DNA of 15,908 nucleotides from Flavobacteriales bacterium (lineage in GTDB: Bacteria > Bacteroidota > Bacteroidia > Flavobacteriales > Flavobacteriaceae): NCBI GenBank assembly GCA_027008965.1, contig JALVDN010000047.1, positions 1-15,908 on the forward strand, in the 5' to 3' direction. Numbering within the stretch: position 1 is the stretch's first letter; the number at the start of each line of letters is the position of its first letter. A program made the position numbers and the translations under genes. Of this stretch, positions 14,277 to 15,908 are shown in pieces. Below the pieces are notes generated by a model, which was given only the letters and a program-made list of their open reading frames with translations, was not told the DNA's origin and did not search any database.

Positions 14277-14669
14277 TGGAGTCGGAGGGACTCGAACCCT
14301 CGTCCAGGCAGGGCTATGACATGCTTTCTACATGCTTAGTCTGCGTTTGATTGTCGGCTTCAAGCTGCCCGCAGACAGGCTACTTGAAGCTTAGCTCCTT
14401 GGGTTGCGGTCAAGTGCTTAGAAGCGTCACACTTGCCGGACTTACTTTTATGAAGCCCCTTGACCGGACGCCGTAAGTCAAGGCTTCCGAGGGACTTCCC
14501 GCCTTCCTGCCTTGCAGGAACGTGGCCTGATTCCTACTATACTTCGGAATTAGGCAGCGAGAGCGAAGTTATTTTCGCCATTTATCGGTTTGAGGCCTGA
14601 TTTACGTGGTTGCCTCAGCCACGGCATGCTTACATGTCAAGGAACCTGCTGTCGAAACCAGTCGACCCC
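14277..14669 (-). ncRNA. ssrA: Transfer-messenger RNA (tmRNA)
   Basis: A 393-nt one-piece tmRNA on the minus strand, which with SmpB rescues stalled ribosomes and tags the unfinished protein for proteolysis. The 5' end GGGGTCGACTGGTTTCGAC and the 3' end GAGGGTTCGAGTCCCTCCGA plus CTCCA form the tRNA-like part. Acceptor GGGGTCG pairs with CGACTCC with one wobble pair, and the T-arm is complete. The CCA end is not encoded. Paired GC-rich segments between the tag and the 3' domain fit the usual pseudoknots. The tag reading frame is at 14550-14579. A consensus promoter lies at 14682-14712 and a terminator at 14246-14268. It lies next to mazG, on the same strand. Confidence 0.97.
14550..14579 (-). 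other. tmRNA tag reading frame: GENNFALAA-stop
   Basis: Reading from the GGC resume codon gives Gly-Glu-Asn-Asn-Phe-Ala-Leu-Ala-Ala then TAA. The Gly start and the ALAA end recognised by ClpXP-type proteases match Bacteroidota tags, of which GENNYALAA is the form I remember; this one has Phe in place of Tyr. Confidence 0.93.
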
Positions 14670-14681
14670 GTTTTGTTTATG

Positions 14682-14712
14682 CAAAAATAATACCAATTCG
14701 TCAACCTGTCAA
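14682..14712 (-). promoter_or_regulatory. Promoter of ssrA, overlapping the mazG stop codon
   Basis: On the minus strand TATTTTTG (14682-14689) is a perfect TAnnTTTG box, and TTG (14710-14712) lies exactly 20 bp upstream. The TTG shares bases with the TGA stop of mazG (14709-14711). The tmRNA begins 12 nt after the box, consistent with a short leader removed by processing. Confidence 0.7.
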
Positions 14713-15491
14713 GGTGTCTCTTTCTTTTTGGCTTCATTCCACAACCTGTCCAACTCTTCCAAACTTTTCTCATGGATATTTTCTCCCCGGTTGTTTATTT
14801 GTTCTTCAATAAATTCAAATCTTTGTTTGAATTTTTTATTGGTTTTCTCCAAAGCGGTTTCAGGGTTCACGCCTAAAAACCGGGCATAATTGATCAAAGA
14901 AAAAAGAACATCTCCCAATTCTTCTTCCGCTTTTTTCTTATTGCCTGACTCAACGGCTCTATCCAATTCTTTTAATTCTTCATCCAGTTTTTTTCTCACA
15001 TCCTCGGTTTTGCTCCAATCAAAGCCTATACCTGCGGCTTTTTCTTGCATACGCATGGCTTTGATCATGGCCGGAAGAGAGCGTGGAACCCCTTCCAAAA
15101 CCGATTTTTTCCCTTCTTTCATTTTGAGCTTTTCCCAGTTTTGTTTCACTTCATCTGCATCTTTGACTTTGATATTTCCATAAATATGCGGATGGCGGCG
15201 AATGAGTTTATCGGATATATGGTTGGCTATATCCGCCACATCAAATTTTCCGGTTTCTTCGCCGAGTTTGCCATAGAAGATAATATGCAGGAGTATATCT
15301 CCCGCTTCTTCTTTTATTTTATTTAAATCTTTATCTAATATGGCGTCCGAAAGCTCATATACTTCTTCAATGGTTAAGTGTCTTAGGCTGTCAAAAGTTT
15401 GTTTCCTGTCCCAGGGACATTTCTCCCGCAAATCATCCATGATATCCAGCAATCTTCCCAGTGCTTGCAATTTTTCTTCTTTGGAGTGCAT
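14709..15491 (-). CDS. mazG: Nucleoside triphosphate pyrophosphohydrolase MazG
   Basis: A 260-residue all-alpha NTP pyrophosphohydrolase that hydrolyses NTPs and dNTPs to monophosphates and pyrophosphate, linked to nucleotide-pool cleaning and, in E. coli, to starvation survival. Two tandem MazG repeats are visible. The first has CPWDRKQT (25-32), EEVYE (42-46) and EEAGD (61-65). The second has EELKE (171-175) and EEELGD (189-194). These supply the EExxE and ExxD magnesium ligands. The length matches E. coli MazG (263). The first ATG is at 15491; an upstream in-frame TTG at 15512 lies inside the TAACTTTG -7 box, so it would be upstream of the transcript. No mazEF toxin-antitoxin pair is adjacent. 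Confidence 0.95.
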   Translation of the reverse strand: MHSKEEKLQALGRLLDIMDDLREKCPWDRKQTFDSLRHLTIEEVYELSDAILDKDLNKIKEEAGDILLHIIFYGKLGEETGKFDVADIANHISDKLIRRHPHIYGNIKVKDADEVKQNWEKLKMKEGKKSVLEGVPRSLPAMIKAMRMQEKAAGIGFDWSKTEDVRKKLDEELKELDRAVESGNKKKAEEELGDVLFSLINYARFLGVNPETALEKTNKKFKQRFEFIEEQINNRGENIHEKSLEELDRLWNEAKKKETP

Positions 15492-15509
15492 AGAAATTTG
15501 ATTTACCGG

Positions 15510-15517
15510 CAAAGTTA
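15510..15517 (-). promoter_or_regulatory. Putative -7 box of mazG
   Basis: TAACTTTG on the minus strand matches TAnnTTTG and sits 18 bp upstream of the ATG at 15491. The -33 position falls in the T-rich arm of the upstream terminator without a clear TTG. This box supports the ATG rather than the upstream TTG as start. Confidence 0.5.
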
Positions 15518-15530
15518 GGACTAATTCATA

Positions 15531-15562
15531 AAAAAATCCTTCCGTTGAGGGAAGGATTTTTT
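15531..15562 (-). terminator. Intrinsic terminator of the RRM protein gene
   Basis: A perfect 13-bp stem, AAAAAATCCTTCC (15531-15543) with GGAAGGATTTTTT (15550-15562), and a 6-nt loop. On the minus strand it ends in a T-run, 25 nt beyond the stop codon of the RNA-binding protein gene. Confidence 0.85.
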
Positions 15563-15568
15563 CAGGTT

Positions 15569-15589
15569 TAGGAATGTATGTGATTCCTA
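15569..15589 (-). other. Small hairpin overlapping the stop codon of the RRM gene
   Basis: TAGGAAT (15569-15575) pairs with ATTCCTA (15583-15589) around a 7-nt loop; the second arm includes the TAG stop codon. It lies just before the main terminator. Its function, if any, is unknown. Confidence 0.4.
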
Positions 15590-15835
15590 GTATTCTCTCG
15601 GTTTGGCTTCGTTTACGCGGAGGTTTCTTCCGTCCACTTCCGCTTCATTGAGTTCTTCAATTGCTTTTTTAGCTTCTTCTTCGTTCGGCATTTCAATAAA
15701 ACCAAATCCTTTGCTTCTTCCCGAAAATTTATCGGTGATAATTTTCACGGATTCAACCGTGCCATACTCTTGAAAGATTTCTTTCAAATCGTCTTCGCCT
15801 AAGCGATAAGGGATATTCCCTACATAAATGTTCAT
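15587..15835 (-). CDS. Small RRM-type RNA-binding protein
   Basis: An 82-residue protein made of a single RNA recognition motif. RNP2 is IYVGNI (3-8) and RNP1 is KGFGFIEM (42-49), each with the aromatic residues that stack on RNA bases. A short tail ending KPREY follows the last strand, and there is no glycine-rich extension. Single-RRM proteins of this size occur widely in cyanobacteria and Bacteroidota and are often abundant, sometimes cold-responsive; the RNA targets here are unknown. The start at ATG 15835 gives the expected MNIYVGNIPY. It has its own terminator (15531-15562), so it appears monocistronic. A CCTTTGAC element near 15867-15872 may belong to its promoter, but no good -7 box accompanies it. 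Confidence 0.94.
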   Translation of the reverse strand: MNIYVGNIPYRLGEDDLKEIFQEYGTVESVKIITDKFSGRSKGFGFIEMPNEEEAKKAIEELNEAEVDGRNLRVNEAKPREY

Positions 15836-15908
15836 AATACTTAAAATAAAAAATTAAACTTTGTCAAAGGTAGATGAAAAAAACCGATTTAAAAAATTTA
15901 TTCCGTAA

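Noticed and set aside
14590..14889. Plus-strand frame across the 5' part of ssrA and the mazG end
   Set aside because: It overlaps the tmRNA and the 3' end of mazG in antisense and has no domain.
14709..15491. A mazEF/mazG toxin-antitoxin locus
   Set aside because: No MazE or MazF-like frame flanks mazG; its neighbours are ssrA and an RRM protein gene.
1..15908. CRISPR array, prophage, transposase, integrase or rRNA operon
   Set aside because: No regularly spaced repeats, mobile-element proteins or rRNA sequences were seen on either strand.

Overview
The window looks like chromosomal DNA from a member of the Bacteroidota, possibly a Flavobacteriia-type lineage. Four things point there. Several start regions carry the Bacteroidota sigma-70 type -7 box TAnnTTTG with a TTG/TTTG element about 20 bp upstream. 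Most genes lack a Shine-Dalgarno sequence. The tmRNA encodes a tag beginning with Gly (GENNFALAA). Ribosomal protein L21 has a C-terminal helix-hairpin-helix extension and AccD lacks its zinc-ribbon cysteines, both of which I recall from this phylum. The base composition is moderately AT-rich, apart from one short GC-rich island at about 13148-13336.

Layout. A minus-strand SDR oxidoreductase (13-771) diverges from a tightly packed plus-strand run of six genes (869-8865): class II fructose-bisphosphate aldolase, acetyl-CoA carboxylase beta subunit (accD), a HerA/YjgR-like ATPase, RNase R, a membrane-anchored serine hydrolase of the beta-lactamase fold, and a solitary DNA adenine methyltransferase. 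Gaps in this run are 5-29 nt, so it is probably one transcription unit. The methyltransferase converges on a minus-strand tRNA cluster (Leu-GAG, Lys-UUU, Lys-UUU; 8872-9151). The promoter of that cluster lies back to back with the promoter of rplU-rpmA (9290-10306). A strong terminator and then truA (10376-11131) follow. truA ends at a terminator that also faces the convergent long-chain acyl-CoA ligase gene (11174-12949, minus).

The 436-nt stretch 12950-13385 contains no convincing gene but holds the GC-rich, hairpin-rich island. After it comes a plus-strand gene for a secreted, probably outer-membrane, protein of unknown function (13386-14234). On the minus strand follow the tmRNA gene ssrA (14277-14669), mazG (14709-15491) and a small RRM RNA-binding protein (15587-15835), each with a recognisable terminator or promoter.

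This is mostly a housekeeping region: central carbon and lipid metabolism, RNA decay, ribosome parts and ribosome rescue, and nucleotide-pool sanitation. I see no phage, transposase, CRISPR array or complete defence island. The observations most worth a second look are the cysteine-free AccD, the L21-HhH fusion, the GC-rich repeat-like island, the lone methyltransferase at the end of a housekeeping operon, and the tmRNA promoter embedded in the mazG stop codon.
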